DNA of 64,000 bases from Nocardia acididurans. GTDB lineage: Bacteria; Actinomycetota; Actinomycetes; Mycobacteriales; Mycobacteriaceae. Positions 46,221 to 53,913 of this stretch are shown piece by piece; positions within the stretch are counted from its first letter, which is position 1; each line of letters starts with the position of its first letter. Where the stretch lies: contig NZ_JAERRJ010000009.1 of assembly GCF_016741815.1 (NCBI RefSeq), forward strand, positions 62,001-126,000, given 5' to 3'. The notes below the pieces were generated by a model. That model did no database searches. It saw only the letters and a program-made list of their open reading frames with translations, and was not told the DNA's origin. Both the position numbers and the translations under genes were made by a program.

Positions 46221-47096
46221 CTGGACAGCGACACCCTCATCGATTGGTATGGCGAGACGGCCCGCGACCTGCCCTGGCGGCGGCCGGGAGTCACCGCCTG
46301 GCAGATCTTGATGAGCGAGATCATGCTCCAGCAGACCCCCGTCGTCCGCGTCGAACCGATCTGGCGCGAATGGGTGGCCCGCTGGCCCGTGCCGTCCGCG
46401 ATGGCGGCCGCCCCGCAGGGTGATGTGCTGCGCGCCTGGGGCAAGCTCGGCTACCCGCGGCGCGCGCTCCGCCTGCACGAGTGCGCGCAGGTGCTGGCCC
46501 GCGACCACGGTGACGAGGTCCCCGCCGATGTCGAGGTCCTGCTGAGTCTCCCCGGCATCGGCGCCTACACCGCCCGCGCCGTGGCCTGTTTCGCCTACGG
46601 CCAGCGAGTTCCCGTGGTGGACACCAATGTCCGCCGCGTGGTGGCCCGCGCCGTGCACGGCAAGGCCGAAGCGGGCAACCCCGCCGCCCGCGACCTGGTG
46701 GAAACCGAGGCCCTGCTCCCGGCTCAGATCAAGCGCGCGGCGGTCTTCTCCGCCGCCCTCATGGAACTGGGCGCGACGGTCTGCACCGCCCGCAACCCCG
46801 ACTGCGCCCGCTGCCCGCTCCCGTCCTGCGCCTGGGTGACGGCGGGCCGCCCGGCCTCGGAAGTGGTTCGCCGCGTGCAGAAGTACGAGGGCACCGACCG
46901 CCAGGCGCGCGGTCGTCTGCTGGACGTCCTGCGCGACGCGCACGGCCCCGTCGAGCGAATCCGCCTGGACCTGGCCTGGACTCGCGATCCGGGCCAGCGC
47001 GACCGCGCCCTCGACTCGCTTCTCGTCGACGGTCTGATCGAGCAGACCGCGGAAGGGCTCTTCGCGCTCGCCGGTGAAGGCGGCGCGGGGGTCTGA
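46221..47096 (+). CDS. mutY: A/G-specific adenine glycosylase MutY, probable CTG start
   Basis: Removes adenine mispaired with 8-oxoguanine. About 291 residues: IDWYGETARDLPWRRPG, catalytic-Glu segment MSEIMLQQTPVVR, helix-hairpin-helix LLSLPGIGAYTARAVACFAY with VVDTNVRRV, and four-Cys iron-sulfur cluster (CTARNPDCARCPLPSC). The first ATG/GTG/TTG in frame (46308) would delete the conserved N-terminal helix. The frame is open back to a stop at 46113 with no such codon; CTG 46221, 8 nt after GGGGAGG, is the best start. Synteny with Rv3589. Confidence 0.9.
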   Translation: MDSDTLIDWYGETARDLPWRRPGVTAWQILMSEIMLQQTPVVRVEPIWREWVARWPVPSAMAAAPQGDVLRAWGKLGYPRRALRLHECAQVLARDHGDEVPADVEVLLSLPGIGAYTARAVACFAYGQRVPVVDTNVRRVVARAVHGKAEAGNPAARDLVETEALLPAQIKRAAVFSAALMELGATVCTARNPDCARCPLPSCAWVTAGRPASEVVRRVQKYEGTDRQARGRLLDVLRDAHGPVERIRLDLAWTRDPGQRDRALDSLLVDGLIEQTAEGLFALAGEGGAGV

Positions 47097-47246
47097 GTTC
47101 CGGAATGGCGGGCGGCTGTCCGGCAGGTGCCGCAGCGCACCCCGTCGAGGCAGGACGAGGGGGCGTCGCCTCGGACGGGATGCGCGCGGATGCGATCTGC
47201 CGCCCCTCATGCGACAGATCGTGGACCTCCCCGGTGGGGGTGGTGG

Positions 47247-48125
47247 TCAGGCGGCGACGAGTACCCGGCGCCGGTTCCGGGTGCGCGAGCCGATTACCCG
47301 GCACACCAGGTAGATGGCGAACGAGATGGTGGTGACGAAGGTCGAGATCGGCACGCCGGGCGCGAGCGACAGCAGGATGCCGCCCACCGCGGCGGTTTCC
47401 GCGAAGACGATCGCGAGTACGGTGGCGCGCACCGGATTCGCGGTGAGCTGCGCCGCCGCGGCGGCGGGCGTGATCAGCAGTGACAGCACCAGCAGCGCGC
47501 CGACGATCTGCACGCCGAAGGCAGCGGTCACGCCGAGCAGCACGGCGAACACGATGGACAGCGCGCGCACCGGAACCCCGCGCGCCACCGCCACTTCCGG
47601 GTCGGTGCTGGCGAACAGCAGCGGCCGGTAGACGGCGGCGAGCACCACGAGGACGGCGGCGGTGCAGGTGGCCAGCATGCCGAGCCCGTTGTAGCCGACG
47701 CTCGCGACCTGCCCGGTGAGCAGCGAGAACTTCGATCCCGCGCGTTCGGGGCCGAGCCACAGGAACAGCACCGAGAGCCCGAGCCCGAAGGACAGCACCA
47801 CGGCGATCACCGAATCACGTTCGCGGGCACGGGATCCCAGCACGCCGAAGAGTACGGCCGCCACGACCGACCCGGCGATGGCCCCGAATCCGACCCCGAT
47901 CCCCGCGAGCAGCGCCGCGGCGGCTCCGGTGAGCGACAGTTCGCTGGTGCCGTGCACGGCGAACGACATCTGCCTGCTGACGATGAGCGGCCCGATGGCC
48001 CCGGCCAGCAGCCCGAGCAGGGCGGCGGCGATCACCGCCTGCTGGACGAAGTCGTACCCCAAAAGGTGTGCGGTCGTGGAGAAGTCGAGCATCTTGCCGA
48101 ATACATCGGCGAGCTTGTCGTTCAT
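47247..48125 (-). CDS. Zinc/manganese ABC transporter permease (ZnuB type)
   Basis: A 292-residue permease of the ABC-3 family with about eight predicted helices. The FVQQAVIAAALLGLLAGAIG start region and GTSELSLTGAAAALLAGIG resemble ZnuB/MntB. It imports divalent metal with the ATPase at 48196 and binding protein at 49180. Its ATG overlaps the stop of the 25-codon linker frame (ATGA), so its translation is probably coupled through that frame to znuC. Confidence 0.92.
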   Translation of the reverse strand: MNDKLADVFGKMLDFSTTAHLLGYDFVQQAVIAAALLGLLAGAIGPLIVSRQMSFAVHGTSELSLTGAAAALLAGIGVGFGAIAGSVVAAVLFGVLGSRARERDSVIAVVLSFGLGLSVLFLWLGPERAGSKFSLLTGQVASVGYNGLGMLATCTAAVLVVLAAVYRPLLFASTDPEVAVARGVPVRALSIVFAVLLGVTAAFGVQIVGALLVLSLLITPAAAAAQLTANPVRATVLAIVFAETAAVGGILLSLAPGVPISTFVTTISFAIYLVCRVIGSRTRNRRRVLVAA

Positions 48126-48199
48126 GCGGTGTCCTTTCGGGCATGCACGGGGCGCTGCGTGGTGACGCTCCGCTGCCGCCTCCGCGCCTGACCGTTCAT
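48122..48199 (-). CDS. 25-codon linker reading frame between znuC and znuB
   Basis: Encodes a 25-residue basic peptide containing GQARRRQRSVTT. It begins at an ATG overlapping the znuC stop (ATGA) and ends with a TGA overlapping the znuB ATG. The same peptide block forms the tail of the protein preceding panC (repeat C1). It may serve only to carry ribosomes from znuC to znuB. Whether the peptide itself matters is unknown. Confidence 0.5.
   Translation of the reverse strand: MNGQARRRQRSVTTQRPVHARKDTA
48126..48199 (-). repeat. Repeat family C, copy 2 (ending at znuB start)
   Basis: 74 nt, the same length as copy 1 at 6145-6218. The first 50 positions share 42 identities, including an unbroken GGAGGCGGCAGCGGAGCGT block (19 nt); the end carries CCCGAAAGGACAC with a one-base shift relative to copy 1. 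Both copies stop at the base before an ATG. Confidence 0.85.
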
Positions 48200-49146
48200 G
48201 CCCGCACCTCGTCGTCGCCGTGGCAGTGCCCGCCGGCGGTGCCGAGCGCGTCCATGACGTCCCCGGTGCCGACGACGACCAGTCGTCCGCGCACGCGCAG
48301 GACGTCGACCTCGGTGCCGTAGAGCCGCGACAGCACCTCGGAGGTCATGACCTCGTCCGGCGTGCCGATCTCGAACTTCCCGTCGACCAGGTACAGCACC
48401 CGATCCACCAGCGGCAGAATCGGATTGATCTCGTGGGTCACGAACAGCACCGCGGTGCCGTGCGACCGCCGCCGCTTGTCGATGAGTTCGGACACCAGTC
48501 GCTGGTTGGCGAGGTCGAGGCTGAGCAGCGGTTCGTCGCACAGCAGGACGCGCGGATCGCCGACGAGGGCCTGTGCGACGCGCAGCCGCTGCTGTTCCCC
48601 GCCGGACATGACATCCACCGGCGAGTGCGCGAATTTCTCCGCGCCGACGGCCGCGATGGCTTCCGCCACTTTGCGTTTGCGTTCCTTGCGTCCGCGCAGT
48701 CCGAGTCCCCACCGGTGCCCGTCGACGCCGAGTCCGACGAGATCGACTCCGCGCAATTGCACGCCGGCTTCGAATGTCTTCTGCTGCGGCACATATCCGA
48801 TATCGGGATTTCCCGCGCGCGCGGGTTTTCCGGCGATTTCCGCGGTGCCGCCGCTGAGCGAATTCTGGCCGAGCAGAACTTTCAGCATCGATGTCTTGCC
48901 GGACCCGTTGGGCCCCAATACCGCAATGAATTCACCGGGCTGGATTTCCAGATCCAGTCCCTGCCACAGGGTTCGGTCGCCGAATGCCAGCCCGGCGTCG
49001 GATAGTCGCACCACCGGTGCGCGGGTGTCCGGGCGCACCGGTTCCGGGATGTCGTCCGTGGCTGCTGGGATCACGCTGTGCACAGGCATGTTCATGTCGT
49101 CGGCGGTCGCGCGAATTCCCGGCGCGAGGGTCGGCTTCGGGTTCAT
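48196..49146 (-). CDS. Zinc/manganese ABC transporter ATP-binding protein (ZnuC type)
   Basis: A 316-residue ATPase: Walker A GPNGSGKTSMLKVLLG, Q-loop YVPQQKTFE, signature MSGGEQQRLRVAQAL, Walker B VLLCDEPLLSLDL and switch His FVTHEINP. An N-terminal extension of about 45 residues and a C-terminal His-rich tail (GGHCHGDDEV) are unusual; the tail may bind metal. ATG 49146 has GGGAG upstream; ATG 49170 would add eight residues. Order znuA-znuC-linker-znuB. Confidence 0.92.
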   Translation of the reverse strand: MNPKPTLAPGIRATADDMNMPVHSVIPAATDDIPEPVRPDTRAPVVRLSDAGLAFGDRTLWQGLDLEIQPGEFIAVLGPNGSGKTSMLKVLLGQNSLSGGTAEIAGKPARAGNPDIGYVPQQKTFEAGVQLRGVDLVGLGVDGHRWGLGLRGRKERKRKVAEAIAAVGAEKFAHSPVDVMSGGEQQRLRVAQALVGDPRVLLCDEPLLSLDLANQRLVSELIDKRRRSHGTAVLFVTHEINPILPLVDRVLYLVDGKFEIGTPDEVMTSEVLSRLYGTEVDVLRVRGRLVVVGTGDVMDALGTAGGHCHGDDEVRA

Positions 49147-49179
49147 GATGGTGCTCCCGGGGGCTGGCATGGTGTGGTG

Positions 49180-50115
49180 TTATCCCAGTGCCTTGGCGAG
49201 CGCCGTAGCGTTGGCGGTCATCCACTGCACGTAGGTCTGGCCCTCGGGGAGGGTTTCGGTGACGTTCACGACGGGGATCCCGTTGGCCTCGGCGGTCTTG
49301 CGGAGGTCTTCGGTGATCTTGCTCTCGGTCTGGATGTTGTAGACGAGGGCGCGAACCTGCTTGCCGTTCAACAGGTCTCGCACGGCCGCGACGTCGGCGG
49401 GGGCGGGGTCGGTCTCCTGTTCGACGGCTTCCTGGAAGCCGTGCGGGGTGCGGTCGTCGGCCTTGGCGGCGACGAGCATGTAGTAGGCGAGCGGCTCGGT
49501 CTGCAGGACCGGCTGGTTCGGGTGTTCGGCGGCGATCGTCGCGGTGACGGCCTCGATGCCCGCGAGCTGTGCGGTGAAGTCGGCGGCGCGCCTGCTGTAG
49601 TCGTCCTTGTGCGCGGGGTCGATCTCGCCGAGCTGTTCGGCGATGTGCTCGGCGACCTCACCGGCGACGTGCGCGTCGTACCAGACGTGTTCGTTGCCGT
49701 GCGCGTGATCGTGGCCGCCGGTGGCGGGGGCCGCGGTGATGGTCGCGCCGCCGTGTGAGTGCTCGTCGGCGAGTTCGACGGCGTTGACGGTCTTCTTGTT
49801 CTTGCCCGCGATGGCCTTGTCGATGAATTCGTCGTAGCCGCCGCCGTTGTAGACGACGAGCCCGGCGTCGCTGATCTTGGCGGCGTCGACGGGGGACAGC
49901 TCGAAGGAGTGCGGGTCGACGGTCGGGTCGTTGATGATCGACTCGACCTTCACGCCGGAGCCCGCGACCGTCTTGGCGATATCGCCCCACACGTTGGTGG
50001 ATGCCACGACCGTCAGCTCATCGGATCCATTGTTTCCCCCGCACGCGGTGAGCGTGGCGACGGCGGCTAGCCCTGCGGCGAAGCAGGCGAATCCTCGAGC
50101 AGTTCTGGCGGTCAC
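49180..50115 (-). CDS. Zinc-binding lipoprotein of the ABC importer (ZnuA type)
   Basis: A 311-residue cluster A-I solute-binding protein. Signal peptide with lipobox LTAC (Cys25); metal-ligand His in DPTVDPHSFELSP, a His-rich zinc loop (TGGHDHAHGNEHVWYD), then further His and Asp/Glu ligand regions (PNQPVLQTEPLAYYM). The His loop favours zinc over manganese. GTG 50115 follows AGGAGTAACCC. It is first in the operon, behind a Zur-like box. Confidence 0.92.
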   Translation of the reverse strand: MTARTARGFACFAAGLAAVATLTACGGNNGSDELTVVASTNVWGDIAKTVAGSGVKVESIINDPTVDPHSFELSPVDAAKISDAGLVVYNGGGYDEFIDKAIAGKNKKTVNAVELADEHSHGGATITAAPATGGHDHAHGNEHVWYDAHVAGEVAEHIAEQLGEIDPAHKDDYSRRAADFTAQLAGIEAVTATIAAEHPNQPVLQTEPLAYYMLVAAKADDRTPHGFQEAVEQETDPAPADVAAVRDLLNGKQVRALVYNIQTESKITEDLRKTAEANGIPVVNVTETLPEGQTYVQWMTANATALAKALG

Positions 50116-50147
50116 GCGGGTTACTCCTGAACAAGAACAAGCCAAAC

Positions 50148-50169
50148 GAAAACGATTGCCATTTGAATG
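50148..50169 (-). promoter_or_regulatory. Putative Zur operator upstream of znuA
   Basis: GAAAACGATTGCCATTTGAATG, read on the plus strand (shown in parts: GAAAACGATT, GCCATTTG), resembles the Fur-family Zur consensus of actinobacteria (GAAAATGATTTTCATTTC-like). It lies 33 nt upstream of the znuA start, where a repressor would block the promoter. No zur gene is in the window. Confidence 0.6.
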
Positions 50170-50258
50170 TAGCGCACGTGTCCAGGAGCTTCCGAATCCC
50201 GACCGCTCGGTTGTGAGGCGGGCCACCCTGCCGCGAATTCGTGACCGAAACAGCGAGC

Positions 50259-50289
50259 GGCCCCCGCGAACGTTCAGTTCGCGGGGGCC
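50259..50289 (-). terminator. Terminator after the trehalose-phosphatase/GH15 gene
   Basis: GGCCCCCGCGAAC and GTTCGCGGGGGCC form a perfect 13-bp stem with loop GTTCA, 28 nt beyond the stop. Confidence 0.65.
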
Positions 50290-50317
50290 GCAAGACTTTT
50301 CGGTCCGGGGTGCGGAC

Positions 50318-52888
50318 CTACGTCAGGGCCGCGACCGGCTGGCTGAGCAATTGCGCGCAGCGCAGCAGGCCGAGGTGGCTGTAGGCCTGGGGATGGTTGC
50401 CCAGGGAGCGTTCGGCGACGGGGTCGTACTCCTCGCTCAGCAGGCCGGTCGGGCCCGCGGCGGCGACGAGCTGGGTGAAGAGCGCTTCCGCGTCCTCACG
50501 CCGCCCGATCAACAGGTAGGCCTCGACGAGCCAGGCGGCACACAGGTGGAAGCCGCCTTCCCCGCCGGGCAGGCCGTCGTCGTGGTGGTACCGGTAGACG
50601 GTGGCGCCGCTGCGCAGTTCGGCCTCGGTGGCCACGACGGTGGCGGCGAACCGCGGATCGGACGGGTCGATCAGACCGCTCAGGCCGATGTGCAGGGTGG
50701 CGGCGTCCAGGTCGGTGCCGTCGTAGGCCGCGGTGTAGGACTGGACCTCGTCGTTCCAGCCTTCGGCCTTCACCTCCTCCGCGATGGTGTCGCGCAGTTT
50801 CTCCCAGTCCGGGTCGACGCCGCGACCGAACTGACGGGCCAGGGTGATCGCCCGGTCGGCGGTCAGCCAGCCCATGACCTTCGAGTACACGTGGTGGCGC
50901 GGATTGCCGCGGATCTCCCAGATGCCGTGGTCGGGTTCGCGCCAGCGCCGCTGCACGGCGGAGACCATGGCGTGCACGAGCTCCCAATCCGCGTCCGGCA
51001 GCGCCTTCTTCGCATCGGTGATGCCCTTGCGCTCGCGGGCGTGCGCGAGCTGGGAGATGAGGTCCACGATGGGACCGAACACGTCCAGCTGCACCTGCAT
51101 GTTCGCCGCGTTGCCGACGCGCACCGGCCGCGATCCGGCGTAGCCGGGCAGCTGGTCGATGACGGCCTCGGGCGGCAGGGTTTCGCCGTAGAGGGTGTAG
51201 AGCGGATGCAGCCGCTCGGGTCCGGGCAGGGTTTCCAGCACCCGGTGCACCCAGGCCAGCAGGTCTTCGGCTTCGCCGAGCGAGCCGAGCGACACCAGCG
51301 CGGACGCGGTGAGTGAGGCGTCGCGCAGCCAGCAGTAGCGGTAGTCCCAGTTGCGCACGCCGCCGATGTCCTCGGGCAGCGAGGTGGTGGCCGCCGCCAG
51401 GATGGATCCGGAGGGTGCGTGCACGAGTCCGCGCAGGGTGAGTGCGGACCGCTTCATGAGGTCGGGTTTGAGCGGCGGCAGTTCGAGCGAGCGCGCCCAC
51501 CCGGCCCAGTACCGTTCGGCTTCGCGCCGCCGGTCCGCCTCGGGGGTCATGGCGGGGGCGAGATCGGAGGTGCCGCAGCGCAATTCGAGGACGATGGGGC
51601 CCTGTCGCGGATCCACGACGGCGCGGGCGGTGTGATGGTTGCCCTCGTCGACGATCTCCCATTCGACGCCGGGGGAGCGCAGCACCATGGGGTCGTTGGT
51701 GCCCTGCACGATGAGCCCGGACGGGTCGCGCACGATGCGCACCGGAACCTGCCCGAATTCGGGCCGGGGTGCGAAGGTGACGACCGCTTTGGCGTCGCCG
51801 GTGATGACGCGGGTGAGGTCGGTGCGTTCGGGCACCACGTCGTGCGGCAGGTAATCGACGACCTGCAGGCTGGCCCACCGGGTTTCGGCGGTCATGGTGC
51901 CGTCGACATACCGCTGGGACAGCGGCAGGCCGGCGCGTTCGGGCTGGATGGTGAAGTGCCCGGCTCCCGGCCCGCCCAGCAGGTGGGCGAAGACGGCGGC
52001 GGAGTCGGGTTCCGGATGGCACAGCCAGGTGACCGTTCCGTCCGGTGTGACAAGGGCTTTGGAGCGCGGGCTGGCCAGCATGGTCAGCCGTTCGATGCGC
52101 GGGGCGGACGCGCCGGCGAGCCAGGTGCGTCGTTCCTCGAGCAGGTAGGCGAGGGCGCGCGAGACGTCCTCGGTGCTGGCGACGCGGTATTTGGCGAGTG
52201 ATTCGCCGTCGCCGACCTTGATGCCGACATCGGGGCCGGACAGACGTGTGAACGCCTTTTCGTCGGTGACGTCGTCGCCGATGAAGACGGCGGCCGACGC
52301 GCCCTGCTGATGCCGGACGATATCGAGCGCCGCGCCCTTGTCGGTTTCCACGACCGCGAGTTCGATGACCTCTTTACCTTCGGTCACCTGTACGCCGACC
52401 CAGCTCGCCGGACCTTGACGCACCTGAACCAGTGCGCGGCGGCCGATCTCGGGGCTGGCGTTGCGGACATGCAGGGCAACGGAAGCCGGTTTCACCTCGA
52501 CGGTCGCACCCGGATTGTCCTGTGCGATCTGCGTGAGCGTCGACTGGACTTCCTGATGCAACTGCTTGGCGTCGTTGTCGATGGCGTGCACGAAGCCGAC
52601 ATCGAATTCCGAACCGTGACTTCCGATCAGCTGCACCTCGACGGGCAGCCGGGAGAGTGCCGCGAGATCTCGTAGGGCTCGGCCGGAGATCACGGCGGCG
52701 GTAGTTCCGGTGAGTCCGGCGAGCGCGCGCAGCGCACTGACGGACTCCCTGTGGGGATAGGCCTTCGCGGGGTCGGAAACGATGGGCGCGATGGTCCCGT
52801 CGTAGTCCGATGCGACCAGCAGCCGAGGCACTCGGGCGATGGCTGCCAACGCACGGCGAAGTTCGAGTGGCAAATCCTGTGCGCTCAC
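50318..52888 (-). CDS. Fusion of trehalose-6-phosphate phosphatase and GH15-family glycosidase
   Basis: An 856-residue two-domain protein. Residues about 1-255 are an OtsB-type HAD phosphatase: LLVASDYDGTIAPI (nucleophile Asp), VISGRALRDL and FIGDDVTDEKAF. Residues about 265-850 are a glycoside hydrolase 15 domain, with trehalase/glucoamylase features (RNWDYRYCWLRDASLTASAL and GLLSEEYDP carrying candidate catalytic Glu). It may dephosphorylate trehalose-6-phosphate and cleave the trehalose. An alternative is one degenerate domain, although key residues appear present. Monocistronic, between hairpins. Confidence 0.88.
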   Translation of the reverse strand: MSAQDLPLELRRALAAIARVPRLLVASDYDGTIAPIVSDPAKAYPHRESVSALRALAGLTGTTAAVISGRALRDLAALSRLPVEVQLIGSHGSEFDVGFVHAIDNDAKQLHQEVQSTLTQIAQDNPGATVEVKPASVALHVRNASPEIGRRALVQVRQGPASWVGVQVTEGKEVIELAVVETDKGAALDIVRHQQGASAAVFIGDDVTDEKAFTRLSGPDVGIKVGDGESLAKYRVASTEDVSRALAYLLEERRTWLAGASAPRIERLTMLASPRSKALVTPDGTVTWLCHPEPDSAAVFAHLLGGPGAGHFTIQPERAGLPLSQRYVDGTMTAETRWASLQVVDYLPHDVVPERTDLTRVITGDAKAVVTFAPRPEFGQVPVRIVRDPSGLIVQGTNDPMVLRSPGVEWEIVDEGNHHTARAVVDPRQGPIVLELRCGTSDLAPAMTPEADRRREAERYWAGWARSLELPPLKPDLMKRSALTLRGLVHAPSGSILAAATTSLPEDIGGVRNWDYRYCWLRDASLTASALVSLGSLGEAEDLLAWVHRVLETLPGPERLHPLYTLYGETLPPEAVIDQLPGYAGSRPVRVGNAANMQVQLDVFGPIVDLISQLAHARERKGITDAKKALPDADWELVHAMVSAVQRRWREPDHGIWEIRGNPRHHVYSKVMGWLTADRAITLARQFGRGVDPDWEKLRDTIAEEVKAEGWNDEVQSYTAAYDGTDLDAATLHIGLSGLIDPSDPRFAATVVATEAELRSGATVYRYHHDDGLPGGEGGFHLCAAWLVEAYLLIGRREDAEALFTQLVAAAGPTGLLSEEYDPVAERSLGNHPQAYSHLGLLRCAQLLSQPVAALT

Positions 52889-53056
52889 GCATCCAACCTA
52901 ATGATCGGAGGAGATTTTTCAGGGCGCGAGTGATGCTACTGGGTAGAGATTGCCCACTTGTTCTGGCGGTGATACATAGCGTTTACAGGACACTTGCACA
53001 CCGTTCACCGAATGTGTGATCTTCAACCCGTCCAGGCCCCTGAACAGCTGAAACAG

Positions 53057-53093
53057 CAACGGCCGCCCACTCTCCGGGGGTGGGCGGCCGTTG
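53057..53093 (-). terminator. Terminator of kstR
   Basis: CAACGGCCGCCCAC and GTGGGCGGCCGTTG form a perfect 14-bp stem, 48 nt beyond the kstR stop. On the minus strand it is followed by CTGTTTC. Confidence 0.65.
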
Positions 53094-53141
53094 CGCACAA
53101 CCGAGCGAACGCCCGGCGTGCGAACTACAGCGGGGGAGTCG

Positions 53142-53789
53142 CTACTCCTTGTTGCCGATCAGCAGATCGACCGTCAGCTCCAGGCGCTCGGTCACATCGG
53201 TGGCCGACGCCCGGCGGGTCAGCCAGGCCACCAGGTTGGACAACCACACGTCGGAGATGACTCGGGCGATGGCCAATTCGCGGTCGGTGGGGGTCTCGTC
53301 CGAGAGCGCCCGCGCGAAGAACCGGTCCATCACCTTGCCGACGCGATCGACCTCGGCGGCCGCGGAGGCGTCGGCGAACATGAACGCTCGCGTCATGGCC
53401 TCGGTCAGCAGCGGATCGCGCTGCATGGCCCGGGTGACCTGGGTCAGCAGCAGGTGCATGCGCTCCTGAGGCGTGTTGCCCGCCAACGGCTTGCGACGGC
53501 CTTCGAACTGCTCGAATTCGCGGGCCAGCGCGGACACCAGCAGGTGCACCTTGGACGGGAAGTATCGGTACAGCGTGCCGACGGCGACATCCGCGCGTTC
53601 GGCGACCGCGCGCATCTGGACCGCGTCGTACCCACCCTTGGAGGCCAGCGCGAGCGTCGCGTCGAGGATCCGTTTGCGCCGGTCGCGCTGGGCGGCGGAG
53701 CTCAGATCCTCCTCGCTGAGGGTGGTCACGGGCGCGGTGCGCGCGGCGGCTACCCCATCGGCGGCCTGCGATCGGGAGGGACTGGCCAT
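53142..53789 (-). CDS. kstR: Cholesterol catabolism repressor KstR
   Basis: A 215-residue TetR-family repressor matching M. tuberculosis KstR (Rv3574) strongly: QRDRRKRILDATLALASKGG, VQMRAVAERADVAVGTLYRY, the HTH, and WLSNLVAWLTRRASATDV in the ligand domain. In mycobacteria and rhodococci KstR represses sterol uptake and degradation genes until 3-oxocholestenoyl-CoA binds. It is divergent from fadE34, with a perfect KstR box between. ATG 53789 is chosen; an upstream in-frame ATG at 53864 would overlap the box. Confidence 0.95.
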   Translation of the reverse strand: MASPSRSQAADGVAAARTAPVTTLSEEDLSSAAQRDRRKRILDATLALASKGGYDAVQMRAVAERADVAVGTLYRYFPSKVHLLVSALAREFEQFEGRRKPLAGNTPQERMHLLLTQVTRAMQRDPLLTEAMTRAFMFADASAAAEVDRVGKVMDRFFARALSDETPTDRELAIARVISDVWLSNLVAWLTRRASATDVTERLELTVDLLIGNKE

Positions 53790-53864
53790 CGGTTGAAAGT
53801 CCTTTCCTGGATACGAGTTCGTACCGCGACCGGGCGGCGCTTGACTTACGCCCGGCTGGAACAT

Positions 53865-53878
53865 TAGAACATGTTCTA
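53865..53878. promoter_or_regulatory. KstR operator
   Basis: TAGAACATGTTCTA, a perfect 14-bp palindrome fitting the KstR consensus TnnAACnnGTTnnA, between kstR (start 53789) and fadE34 (start 53914). It should control both directions. Confidence 0.92.
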
Positions 53879-53913
53879 GGAGCTGAAGTCACGCCGGAAA
53901 GGCGGTATGGAGT

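Noticed and set aside
46166..46423. ATG-initiated 85-codon frame at the mutY start
   Set aside because: Out of frame with MutY and without conserved features.
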